Shown: positions 53,764 to 63,341 of the stretch, in pieces
Position numbering within the stretch: position 1 is the first letter of the stretch
Layout: the number at the start of each line of letters is the position of its first letter
DNA from: Bradyrhizobium sp. CB1015
GTDB taxonomy: Bacteria > Pseudomonadota > Alphaproteobacteria > Rhizobiales > Xanthobacteraceae
Assembly (NCBI RefSeq): GCF_025200925.1
Contig: NZ_CP104174.1
Span: 6,882,001 to 6,946,000, forward strand
Direction: 5' to 3'
DNA: 64,000 nt
Made by a program: the position numbers and the translations under genes
Notes under the pieces: generated by a model
Databases searched by the model: none
Seen by the model: only the letters and a program-made list of their open reading frames with translations
Told to the model about the DNA's origin: nothing

Positions 53764-54837
53764 ATGCGCACCCATTCGATCGCAGCCATTCCCGCCGACG
53801 GCATCGGCCCCGAGGTGATCTCGGCCGGTGTCCGCGTGCTGGAGGCGCTGGCCAAGCGCAGCGGCGACATCTCCTTCAACGTCAAGACGTTCGACTGGGG
53901 CTCGGATTATTACAAGAAGCACGGCGTGATGATGCCGGCGGACGGTCTCAGCGAGCTGAAGAAGTTCGACGCGATCTATTTCGGCGCGGTCGGCGCCCCT
54001 GACGTGCCCGACCACATCACGCTGTGGGGCCTGCGCCTGCCGATCTGCCAGGGTTTTGATCAATATGCCAATGTGCGGCCGACCAAGATCCTGCCGGGCG
54101 TCGCCTCGCCACTGCGCAATGTCGGCGTCGGCGATCTCGACTGGGTGATCGTGCGCGAGAATTCGGAAGGCGAATATGCCGGCATGGGCGGGCGCGCCCA
54201 CAGGGGCCTGCCGGAGGAGGTCGGCACCGAGGTCGCCGTGTTCACCCGCGTCGGCGTCACCCGCATCATGCGCTATGCGTTCCAGCTCGCGCAGTCGCGC
54301 CCGCGCAAATTCCTGACCGTCGTGACCAAGTCGAACGCACAGCGCCACGGCATGGTGATGTGGGACGAGATCGCGGCCGAGGTCGCCGGCGAATTCCCTG
54401 ACGTGACCTGGGACAAGATGCTGGTCGATGCCATGACGGTGCGCATGACGCTGCATCCGAAGAGCCTCGACACCATCGTCGCGACCAATCTCCACGCCGA
54501 CATCCTCTCCGATCTCGCCGGCGCACTGGCGGGAAGCCTCGGCGTCGCGCCGACCGGCAACATCGATCCGCAGCGCCGCTTCCCCTCGATGTTCGAGCCG
54601 ATCCACGGCTCGGCCTTCGACATCACCGGCAAGGGCATCGCCAACCCGGTCGCGACGTTCTGGACCGGCGCGCAGATGCTCGAGCATCTCGGCGAGAAGG
54701 ATGCCGCCTCAAGGCTGATGGCCGCCGTCGAGCGCGTCTGCGCCGCGGGCGTGCTGACGCCGGATGTCGGGGGCAAGGCAACGACGAAGGAGGTCACGGA
54801 CGCCGTGATCGATGCGATCCACGGATCGAATGTGTAG
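53764..54837 (+). CDS. tartrate dehydrogenase / D-malate dehydrogenase
   Basis: A 357-residue oxidative decarboxylase of the isopropylmalate dehydrogenase-like TtuC/DmlA group. Typical features are AAIPADGIGPEVISAGVRVLEAL, YFGAVGAPDVPDHITLWGLRLPICQGFDQYANVRP, VIVRENSEGEYAGMGGR and FEPIHGSAFDITGKGIANPVATFWTGAQML. It is divergent from a LysR regulator. Aspartate dehydrogenase beside it could feed the same C4-acid pool. Confidence 0.92.
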   Translation: MRTHSIAAIPADGIGPEVISAGVRVLEALAKRSGDISFNVKTFDWGSDYYKKHGVMMPADGLSELKKFDAIYFGAVGAPDVPDHITLWGLRLPICQGFDQYANVRPTKILPGVASPLRNVGVGDLDWVIVRENSEGEYAGMGGRAHRGLPEEVGTEVAVFTRVGVTRIMRYAFQLAQSRPRKFLTVVTKSNAQRHGMVMWDEIAAEVAGEFPDVTWDKMLVDAMTVRMTLHPKSLDTIVATNLHADILSDLAGALAGSLGVAPTGNIDPQRRFPSMFEPIHGSAFDITGKGIANPVATFWTGAQMLEHLGEKDAASRLMAAVERVCAAGVLTPDVGGKATTKEVTDAVIDAIHGSNV

Positions 54838-54871
54838 TCTTATCGGATCGAGTGTCGCCCAGGACTTGCTG

Positions 54872-54995
54872 CACCTCTCCCGCTTGCGGGGGAGGTCGAC
54901 GCGCGTAGCGCGGCGGGTGGGGGCTCTCTCCTCTCGGGGGTTCTCGATCGTGGAGACACCCCCTCCCCAACCCTCCCCGCAAGCGGGAGAGGGAG
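54872..54995. repeat. palindromic intergenic repeat, family D copy 3
   Basis: Ends CACCTCTCCCGCTTGCGGG and CCTCCCCGCAAGCGGGAGAG, with an inner repeat GACGCGCGTAGCGCG. It fills the convergent gap between the tartrate dehydrogenase and hydrolase genes. Confidence 0.85.
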
Positions 54996-55026
54996 CGCAC
55001 CGTCTTCTGCGGCAAGATAACGGCCC

Positions 55027-55968
55027 CTACCTCCGCGCCGCCGGTGCAGCCGGCGGCGTGGCCATCGCGGCGGCCGGCTCGGGCGGCGTCAGATGGCGAG
55101 GGACGATGATGGTCTGGCCCGGCGTCAGCTGCGCGTTCTCGGGCAGCGAGTTGCTCTGCGCCAGCGTCCACAGCGGCACGCGATTGGCTGCGGCAATGCT
55201 CTCCATGGTGTCGCCGCGGCGCACCGACACCCGCACGCCGCTGTCCCACAATTCGACCAGCGTATCCGCCGGCACCAGATAGCGCAGCGGCACGGCATCG
55301 GCCTGCGTCCGCGGCGGAATGCGGGGCAGCTGCGTCACCATCTCGACGATCTGACGATGGATATCGTCGGACTTCTCGATGTTGATGTGGCTGACGCGCG
55401 CGTTTTCCTTGAGGTCGTAGCTGGCGTAATGGCCGCGAAAGCCGGGCACGGCAACGACGTCGCCGCCGCCGAGCACGCTGTCGGACAGGAAGATGTTGAT
55501 GAAGCGCTCGACGTTGAGGGGGACATCGCCGGTCGCGTGCGCGGGATCGATGGCGATGACGAGGCTGATCGGGATGTTCTCCTTGGCCGCCATCTCGGAG
55601 ATGACGATCGAGCACAGCCCGCCCATGGAATGGCCGATCAGCACAATCGGCGCCGCCTTCTCCTTGTAGCTGGCGATGGCGCGGTTGCCGATCAGCCGGC
55701 ACAGGGTGAATTCGTAGACGTCGGCCGAGAAGCCGGCCTGCGTCAGCTTCTCGCTGAGCCGGTCCATGCCGGTCGAGAAGATCGGGCCCATGGCGCCGCG
55801 AAACAGGTAGACCTTCGGCGGTGGCAACGGCTCGAACGGCGGAGGCGGCGGCGCGGCGGGGACGGCCGCAATGGTCTTGGACTTGGGCGGCGAAGCCGCG
55901 GCCGTGCCCGTGCCGAGGGCGAGCAGCACGACTGCTGCAAGCACGATCAGGCGCCTTGGATGAGCCAT
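55027..55968 (-). CDS. exported alpha/beta hydrolase with C-terminal LysM domain
   Basis: A 313-residue protein. A signal peptide (1-25) is followed by a Pro-rich linker and an alpha/beta-hydrolase domain (55-235) with nucleophile elbow VLIGHSMGGLCSI and ALVIAIDPAHATGDVP as the next strand. Near 255-300 is a LysM motif (VRRGDTMESIAAANRVPLWTLAQSNSLPENAQLTPGQTIIVP), suggesting binding to peptidoglycan. It is a paralogue of the neighbouring 238-residue protein. Confidence 0.85.
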   Translation of the reverse strand: MAHPRRLIVLAAVVLLALGTGTAAASPPKSKTIAAVPAAPPPPPFEPLPPPKVYLFRGAMGPIFSTGMDRLSEKLTQAGFSADVYEFTLCRLIGNRAIASYKEKAAPIVLIGHSMGGLCSIVISEMAAKENIPISLVIAIDPAHATGDVPLNVERFINIFLSDSVLGGGDVVAVPGFRGHYASYDLKENARVSHINIEKSDDIHRQIVEMVTQLPRIPPRTQADAVPLRYLVPADTLVELWDSGVRVSVRRGDTMESIAAANRVPLWTLAQSNSLPENAQLTPGQTIIVPRHLTPPEPAAAMATPPAAPAARR

Positions 55969-56069
55969 CCGTTCAGAAGTCCTACCACCGGAGGCGGCGC
56001 CTCCCCTTGCGGTACTTCTTGACCGCGGAATTGGCAGATTTTGCGGCGCCGAAGCCTAGCCGTTCCGGA

Positions 56070-56786
56070 CTAGTTCCTCGCCGGAGCCGCCGCCGCCGCG
56101 CGCGCGGGCCGCGGTGCGCCGGGCTCGGCAACGGGGGCAGCCGGGGCGCGCGAGCGCATGATCGCGGCGTCGATCTCGGCGATGACGCGGCGCTGGATCG
56201 CCTCGTTCTTGTCGATCGAGATGTGGCCGACGCCGGTGCCGCGGACGTCGACATTGTCGAGCTTGCCGCGAAGGCCGGCCGCGGCCCGCACCGGCTCGCC
56301 GGGGCCGTCGCCGATATAGATGTTGATGTAGCGTTCCGCGCCGGTCGAGAGCTTGGTCTTGAACACGGAATCGAGACCGATCGCGAGCTTCACTGGCACG
56401 CCGAGCTGGTTGAGCTTGGCGATCATGTCGGGCAGCGCGGTCGCCCCGGAGGAATGGCCGACCAGGATGATGGTCTTGAGCCGGCCGGCCTTGTAGGCAG
56501 CTGCCGCTTCATCGGCGAGCGAGGACCAGGACACGAAATTGGCGACGGTCACCGGGATGCCCTGCGCCTGGAGCCGGGCACCGATCGTGTCGAGGCCGAG
56601 CGAGAAGATGTTGAGCACGCCGCGGAGCAGATAGACGTGCGTGGTCGCCGCCGCGACCTGGCTCGGCGCGGCCTTGGCGGTGGTCGGGCTGATGGCAACA
56701 GCTGACAGCAGGAGCAGGCCCATCGCCCAGGCACGGAGGGCGGACAGCTGGCTGGCGCCGGCGGTGTGACGGCCGTTCGGTCTCAT
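56070..56786 (-). CDS. exported alpha/beta hydrolase, paralogue of the LysM protein
   Basis: A 238-residue protein with signal peptide (about 1-40) and the same core as its neighbour: VYLLRGVLNIFSLGLDTIGARLQAQGIPV, IILVGHSSGATALPDMI (nucleophile Ser), INIYIGDGPGEP and GVGHISIDKNEAIQRRV (likely catalytic His). It lacks the LysM part and ends with an Ala/Pro-rich tail. A tandem duplication is likely. Confidence 0.8.
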   Translation of the reverse strand: MRPNGRHTAGASQLSALRAWAMGLLLLSAVAISPTTAKAAPSQVAAATTHVYLLRGVLNIFSLGLDTIGARLQAQGIPVTVANFVSWSSLADEAAAAYKAGRLKTIILVGHSSGATALPDMIAKLNQLGVPVKLAIGLDSVFKTKLSTGAERYINIYIGDGPGEPVRAAAGLRGKLDNVDVRGTGVGHISIDKNEAIQRRVIAEIDAAIMRSRAPAAPVAEPGAPRPARAAAAAPARN

Positions 56787-57072
56787 CGATCTTTTCCCCG
56801 GAGACAATACGCTTCGCGATTGGCCGGAATCGTAGCCACGGCGCGCTCGCAGACGCAACAAAGAGCCGCGTGAACGGCAATCTTAGCCACAGCCCGTGGC
56901 CATAGCGCAACACTTGCCCGGAACATGCCACTGAAGCGCCTGTTTCGAGACCATTTTTCTCCGGGGAATTGCGGAGGGACAACAGCGTTCCTATTTCAGG
57001 GCTCCGCCGACCTGCCCTCCTGGATGGTCCGGCCCCTTCCCCCAGCCTTTGCTCCTCAGCCTTGCGGCCATC

Positions 57073-57992
<920 letters not shown>

Positions 57993-57996
<4 letters not shown>

Positions 57997-58754
57997 ACCA
58001 CCGCGCCATCCGCGCCATCTATCTGTTCGAAATGGCGCGCACCTGGCGAACGCTGCTGCAAAGCATCGTCTCGCCGGTGGTCTCGACCTCGCTCTATTTC
58101 GTGGTGTTCGGCGCTGCGATCGGCTCGCGCATCAGCCAGGTCGAGGGCGTCAGCTACGGCACTTTCATCGTGCCGGGCCTGATCATGCTCTCGGTGCTGA
58201 CGCAGAGCATCGCCAACGCCTCGTTCGGCATCTACTTCCCGAAATTCACCGGCACGATCTACGAGATCCTGTCGGCACCGATCTCCTATTTCGAGATCGT
58301 GCTCGGCTATGTCGGCGCCGCCGCGACCAAGTCGATCATCCTGGGCCTGATCATCCTGGCGACCGCCGGCCTGTTCGTGCCGCTGCACATCCACCATCCG
58401 ATCTGGATGCTGGCCTTCCTGGTGCTGACGGCCGTGACGTTCAGCCTGTTCGGCTTCATCATTGGCATCTGGGCCGACGGCTTCGAGAAGCTGCAGATGA
58501 TCCCAATGCTGGTGGTGACGCCGCTGACCTTCCTCGGCGGCAGCTTCTATTCCATCGACATGCTGCCGCCCGCCTGGCGCACGGTCGCGCTGCTCAACCC
58601 GGTCGTCTATCTGATCTCCGGCTTCCGCTGGAGCTTCTACGAGATCGCGGACGTCAGCGTGTCCGTCAGCATCGGCATGACGCTGGCCTTCCTGGTGATC
58701 TGTCTGGTCGTGATCTGGTGGATCTTCCGCACCGGTTACCGGCTCAAGAACTGA
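57993..58754 (+). CDS. ABC-2 type transporter permease
   Basis: A 253-residue permease with six hydrophobic segments, and the ABC-2 pattern in [33 protein letters not shown] and [39 protein letters not shown]. Start overlaps the ATPase stop (ATGA). The substrate is unknown. Confidence 0.92.
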
Positions 58755-58916
58755 CCGCGCGGCGCTCGCGAAAATGTCAGCACCGCCAGCCGGCGCGGCA
58801 CAAAGCGGCCTTGCTTACGCCTGGCATCACGTTAACGATGGGCTGGCTGGCCGCTGGAACCAACGCTAGGCTGCAGGCATAATGCACGCCGGGGGACGGA
58901 GAGCCGCGGCGCGAGC

Positions 58917-59723
58917 ATGAACAGGCCGGAGGCCAGACGTCAGATGCGTTCGTTTTTAATTGCTTTTACATCCCTGATGCTTTTGAGCGTAAGCACCGCG
59001 CAGGCCAAGGTCGAGATCACCGTCGACAAGGACAATCAGCAGATGACCGTCGCCGTCGACGGCGTCGCGCGCTATCACTGGCCGGTGTCGACCGGCATCC
59101 CCTCGCGCGAGACACCGAACGGCGCCTTCCGCGCCTTCCGGATGGAAGAGGATCACTATTCCAAGGAATTCGACGACGCGCCGATGCCGCACGCGATCTT
59201 CTTCACCAAAGTCGGGCACGCCATCCACGGCACGGACTCGGTCGGCCGGCTCGGCTCGCCGGCATCCCATGGCTGCGTGCGGCTGTCGCGCCAGAACGCC
59301 TCGACGCTCTATGCGCTGGTGCAGCAGCAGGGCGTGCTCAATACCACGGTGACGCTGACCGGCTCGGCACAGGTGGCGCTGGCGCGCAATCCGCGCGGCC
59401 GCAATGCCAATGCGGTGGCCCGCGCCCCGCAGCCCGCTGAGGAGCAATACGCCACCACAGGCGCCCCGATGAACCTGACGCCGCCGGCGCAGCCCGCGCG
59501 GCGCTACATGCCGCAGGACGACAACTACATCTACCCGGCCGACGGCAGCGACACTGGCGCGCGCTATCCGGCGCCGCGCTCGGCCACCCGCCCGCTCTAC
59601 GATGCGCAGGTCTACCAGCAGCCGCAGCCGTATTACGATCAGGGCTACGGCCAGCAGGGCTACTATCATCAGCCGCAGCCCCGGCAATATTATCAGCCGC
59701 GCGGGTATTACTATCAGAACTGA
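58917..59723 (+). CDS. L,D-transpeptidase (YkuD family)
   Basis: A 268-residue exported enzyme that makes 3-3 cross-links or attaches proteins to peptidoglycan. Signal peptide about 10-30 (FLIAFTSLMLLSVSTAQA). The YkuD domain (30-150) has HAIHGTDSVGRLGSPASHGCVRLS with catalytic His104, Cys120 and the conserved SHGC. The last 80 residues are Tyr/Gln/Pro-rich (YYDQGYGQQGYYHQP...), unusual in this family. A GDPD gene follows after 27 bases. Confidence 0.9.
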   Translation: MNRPEARRQMRSFLIAFTSLMLLSVSTAQAKVEITVDKDNQQMTVAVDGVARYHWPVSTGIPSRETPNGAFRAFRMEEDHYSKEFDDAPMPHAIFFTKVGHAIHGTDSVGRLGSPASHGCVRLSRQNASTLYALVQQQGVLNTTVTLTGSAQVALARNPRGRNANAVARAPQPAEEQYATTGAPMNLTPPAQPARRYMPQDDNYIYPADGSDTGARYPAPRSATRPLYDAQVYQQPQPYYDQGYGQQGYYHQPQPRQYYQPRGYYYQN

Positions 59724-59750
59724 CGCGACCGCCATCAACCGCGAGGCACC

Positions 59751-60746
59751 ATGCCCTCACGTGCCACGACGATTCTGATTGTGATCTCGATTGTGATAGC
59801 GGGACAGGCCATGGGATCCGATTTGGCCTTCGACCTCGAGGCGCATCGCGGCGGGCGGGCGCTGTTGCCGGAAAACACCCTGCCCGCCTTCGCCCACTCG
59901 CTCACGATGGGCGTGGACACGCTGGAGCTCGACGTCGGCGTCACCGCGGACGGCGAAGTGATCGTCTCGCATGAGCGCGGGCTCAATCCCGATCTCGCAC
60001 GGCGGCCCGATGGGGCCTACATCGCTCCGCCCGGCACGCCTTTCGTCAAGCTGCGGCTCGACGAGGTCAGGACCTATGACGTCGGCCAGATCCGCCCCGA
60101 GAGTGCCTACTCGCGACAATTCCCCGACCAGCGTGCGCTGCCGGGGACGCGTATTCCCACCTTGCGCGAGCTGTTCGCGCTGGTGCGCAAGTCCGGCAAC
60201 ACGCAGGTGCGCTTCAACATCGAGACCAAGATCGATCCGAACCATCCGGATGAAACGCTGGATCCGCAGGCCTTCGTCGCGAAGCTGCTCGGAGTGATCG
60301 AGGCCGAAAAATTCTCCGACCGCGTCATGATCCAGTCGTTCGACTGGCGAACCCTGCTTCTCGTGCAGCAGCAGGCGCCGAACATCCCGACCGTGTATCT
60401 GACGCTCCAGCGCGGCTCGGCTCCGACGGTGGCGCTCGACAAGGCGACGAGCTGGACGGCGGGGTTCAGCCCGGCCGATCACGGCGGCTCGCTGCCGCGG
60501 ACGATCAAGGCCGCGGGCGGCGCGATCTGGTCGCCTCATTTCGGCGACGTGACCGCGGCGCTCGTTACGGAGGCTCACGCGCTCGGGCTGCGCGTCGTGG
60601 TCTGGACGGTGAACAAGCGTGAAGACATGGCGCGGATGATCGAGATCGGCGTCGACGGCATCATCTCGGACAGGCCCGACCTGCTGCGGCAAGTCGCCGG
60701 CGAGAAGGGGATCGCGCTGCCGGCTGGGACGCCGGTGGCGCCTTAG
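59751..60746 (+). CDS. glycerophosphodiester phosphodiesterase
   Basis: A 331-residue exported GDPD: signal peptide 1-22, HRGGRALLPENTLPAF with catalytic His and Glu, LELDVGVTADGEVIVSHERGL with the metal-binding Glu, Asp and second His, and NIETKID further on. It splits glycerophosphodiesters to glycerol-3-phosphate and alcohol. It follows the L,D-transpeptidase gene. Confidence 0.9.
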   Translation: MPSRATTILIVISIVIAGQAMGSDLAFDLEAHRGGRALLPENTLPAFAHSLTMGVDTLELDVGVTADGEVIVSHERGLNPDLARRPDGAYIAPPGTPFVKLRLDEVRTYDVGQIRPESAYSRQFPDQRALPGTRIPTLRELFALVRKSGNTQVRFNIETKIDPNHPDETLDPQAFVAKLLGVIEAEKFSDRVMIQSFDWRTLLLVQQQAPNIPTVYLTLQRGSAPTVALDKATSWTAGFSPADHGGSLPRTIKAAGGAIWSPHFGDVTAALVTEAHALGLRVVVWTVNKREDMARMIEIGVDGIISDRPDLLRQVAGEKGIALPAGTPVAP

Positions 60747-60757
60747 TTGCGATGCCT

Positions 60758-60845
60758 CGTAGCCCGGATGGAGCGCAGCGAAATCCGGGATTGTGCCACG
60801 CCGCGAGCGCCCCCGGATTGCGCTTCGCTCCATCCGGGCTACGAA
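60758..60845. repeat. palindromic intergenic repeat, family B copy 2
   Basis: CGTAGCCCGGATGGAGCGC at the left and GCTCCATCCGGGCTACG at the right are near-perfect reverse complements; the inner sequence matches the copy at 18841. It lies between the convergent GDPD and spermidine synthase-like genes. Confidence 0.85.
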
Positions 60846-60852
60846 GAGAGCC

Positions 60853-63132
60853 CTACTCCCCGTCCCGAAAACGCCGATACAGCGCGCCCAGGATGTTGGA
60901 ATAATCGTCGGTCCAGACCCGCACCCTGTCATCGGCCTCGGTCTGCTCCCATTGCTTGGAGGATGCGAGCCTGCCGACATCGGCCTCCTCGCGCGCGGAG
61001 ATGACGACGTCGGTCGAGAAGATGTAGTCACCATCGCGCCCGGAATCCTCGTTGAAGACCCAGCTCTTGAGATCGTTGGCATCCGCAATGCCGACGACGA
61101 CGGTCTCCAGATCCAGATGCCGGTTGGAGACGTGCATCACCACGGCACCGTGCGGCGCGAGCTTGTCCTTGTAGATCTTCATCGCCTCTTCGGTCGCAAG
61201 GTGGATCGGAATCGCATCGGACGAATAGGCATCGACGATGACGAGATCATAGGCGCCGTCGGGCTCCTTGGCGAAGGTGAGGCGCGCATCGCCGATGACG
61301 GGCTTCATGTCCGGCATGCAGCTCGAGATGTAACGGAAATTCCTGGGGTCGCGCGCCGCGTCGACCATGGACTGGTCGATCTCGAAAAAGGTCCAGCTCT
61401 CCCCTGGCTCGGCGGCGCAGGCGAGCGTGCCGGAGCCGACGCCGATCGCGGCGACCTTCAGCGGCGCGCCCTTGCGCTCGCGGATCGCGCTGACGGCCTG
61501 ACCGATGCCGCCGTCCTTGTGATAATAGGTGATCGGCTCGGGCTTGCCTTCGACCGGCGTGCCGTCATTGTTCCGGAAGCGTTCGGCGCCATGAATGGTG
61601 GTGCCGTGCATCAGCACATGGAAATAGCCGCCCGGCGTCACCACGATCTTGTGCACGCCGAAGAAGCTGCGCACCGTCGTGACGCGGCCCTCGTCTGCGG
61701 GATAAACGCGGATCAACGCCAGCGCCAGCGCAACGGTGGCAAAGATCTTCCAGCGCCCGGCATTGAGGATCAGCGCGAGCAGCGCGGCGAGCACGCCGAC
61801 GGCGCCGGCGACCCAGACGCGATGATCCTCGAACCAGGTCGAGAGGCTGCCCGTCGTGTATGACGGCGCGATGAGCGCCACCGCGAGCGCGGCGAGCGCC
61901 AGCCAGTACCATTTGACGACGCCGGCCAGCCGCTCGTTCGCGGACGGACGGCACAGCGCGGCAAGCGCGATCAGGATCGGATATTCGGCGATCCACGAGA
62001 AGGTGAAGGGCGCAACGAGCCCCGCGAACAAGCCACCGACCATGCCGCCGAACGACAGCGCCACATAGAAGCCGGTGAGATATCTGGCGGCAGGCCGCGT
62101 CCGCGCCAGCTCGCCGTGACAGGCCATGGCGATGACGAAGAAGCAGAGTTGATGTCCGCCGAGCGTCAGCAGCAGGTTCTGCTCGCCGCCGAAAGCCAGC
62201 AGGACGACGACGCCAGCGATCGCGACGGGCTGGAGCATCAGCATCCATTTGTGCGGCAGCAGCGGCCGCGACTGGAACACGACGACCCAGGTCAGCAGAT
62301 ACAGCGAGAGCGGCAGCACCCACAAAAGCGGCGCCGCCGCGACGTCGGTCGAGATGTGCGCGGTGACGGCGATGAGCAGCCCCGAGGGCACGGCGGCGAG
62401 GAAGATCCAGCGCAGCCGCGTCAAGAGACCGGGCGCGGGCGCATTCACGTCGTCCACCCGCGCGTCAACCACCGCCAGCTTCGGCGAGCGCAACAACAGC
62501 ACGCCGCAGGCGCCGATGAGGAGGATCAGCAGGCCATAGCCACCGGTCCAGAACCGGTTCTGCGTCTGCAGCGTGAACATCGGTTCCAGCAGGAACGGAT
62601 AGGACAACAGCGCAAGGAAGCTGCCGATATTCGAGGAGGCATAGAGGAAATAGGGATCGTGCCCGGCGGGATGGCCGGTGCGGACGAACCAGGCCTGCAG
62701 CAGCGGATTGTTGGCGGCGAGCGCGAAGAACGGCAGCCCGATCGAGACCGCGAACAGGCCGAGCAGCCAGACTGCATAGCCCGAGGCCGGCGGCTCGACA
62801 TAGGCGGAGGGGATGCCGAGCGGCAGCGTGGCGAAGGCGGCGAGCAGCAGCACCAGATGCACCGCCACGGGGACGATCCGGTTCCGTGCGTGCATCAACA
62901 GATGCGCATAGGCATAGCCGGCGAGCAGCAGCGACTGGAAGAACACCATGGCCACCGACCACACCGCCGGCGAGCCGCCGAGCCGCGGCAGCACCATCTT
63001 GGTGAACAGCGGCTGCACCGAGAACAGCAGCAGCGCGCTGACGAAGATCGCAGCGGTGTAGACCGTCAGCAGCAGCCGGTTGCGCGACGACGACGGCTGC
63101 TCCGTGGCGGCGGGTTGCACGATCGAATCCAT
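60853..63132 (-). CDS. membrane-fused spermidine synthase-like protein
   Basis: A 759-residue protein. The N-terminal part (about 1-470) has about 12 hydrophobic segments of an MFS-like type (VFFQSLLLAGYAYAHLLM, PLLQAWFVRTGHPAGHDPYFLYASSNIGS, GGMVGGLFAGLVAPF), and the C-terminal part (about 490-740) is a spermidine synthase-like Rossmann methyltransferase fold (AAIGVGSGTLACA, FFEIDQSMVDAARDPRNF, DARLTFAKEPDGAYDLVIVDAYSSDAIPIHLATEEAM). Such fused proteins are widespread but their substrate is not settled. Confidence 0.88.
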   Translation of the reverse strand: MDSIVQPAATEQPSSSRNRLLLTVYTAAIFVSALLLFSVQPLFTKMVLPRLGGSPAVWSVAMVFFQSLLLAGYAYAHLLMHARNRIVPVAVHLVLLLAAFATLPLGIPSAYVEPPASGYAVWLLGLFAVSIGLPFFALAANNPLLQAWFVRTGHPAGHDPYFLYASSNIGSFLALLSYPFLLEPMFTLQTQNRFWTGGYGLLILLIGACGVLLLRSPKLAVVDARVDDVNAPAPGLLTRLRWIFLAAVPSGLLIAVTAHISTDVAAAPLLWVLPLSLYLLTWVVVFQSRPLLPHKWMLMLQPVAIAGVVVLLAFGGEQNLLLTLGGHQLCFFVIAMACHGELARTRPAARYLTGFYVALSFGGMVGGLFAGLVAPFTFSWIAEYPILIALAALCRPSANERLAGVVKWYWLALAALAVALIAPSYTTGSLSTWFEDHRVWVAGAVGVLAALLALILNAGRWKIFATVALALALIRVYPADEGRVTTVRSFFGVHKIVVTPGGYFHVLMHGTTIHGAERFRNNDGTPVEGKPEPITYYHKDGGIGQAVSAIRERKGAPLKVAAIGVGSGTLACAAEPGESWTFFEIDQSMVDAARDPRNFRYISSCMPDMKPVIGDARLTFAKEPDGAYDLVIVDAYSSDAIPIHLATEEAMKIYKDKLAPHGAVVMHVSNRHLDLETVVVGIADANDLKSWVFNEDSGRDGDYIFSTDVVISAREEADVGRLASSKQWEQTEADDRVRVWTDDYSNILGALYRRFRDGE

Positions 63133-63248
63133 GAATGCTCCGGCTCAAACCCCGGCGCGCGCCGGATCGCGCGCAATGGAGCACAAGGCGCCTGAACGGG
63201 CAATAAAGTGTGGCGTGATGTTGCAGCGAGGAATGCTTGATATAGAGA

Positions 63249-63330
63249 TGTCATTCCGGGGCGCCTCGGAGAGGCGAACCCGGAACCTCGAGATTCCGGG
63301 TTCGATGCTGCGCATCGCCCCGGAATGACA
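63249..63330. repeat. palindromic intergenic repeat, family A copy 2
   Basis: Ends TGTCATTCCGGGG and CCCCGGAATGACA. Unlike most other copies it lies in a divergent gap, 12 bases before the FAD oxidoreductase start, so it must be between its promoter and its start codon or overlap the promoter. Confidence 0.85.
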
Positions 63331-63341
63331 CCAGGGACATC

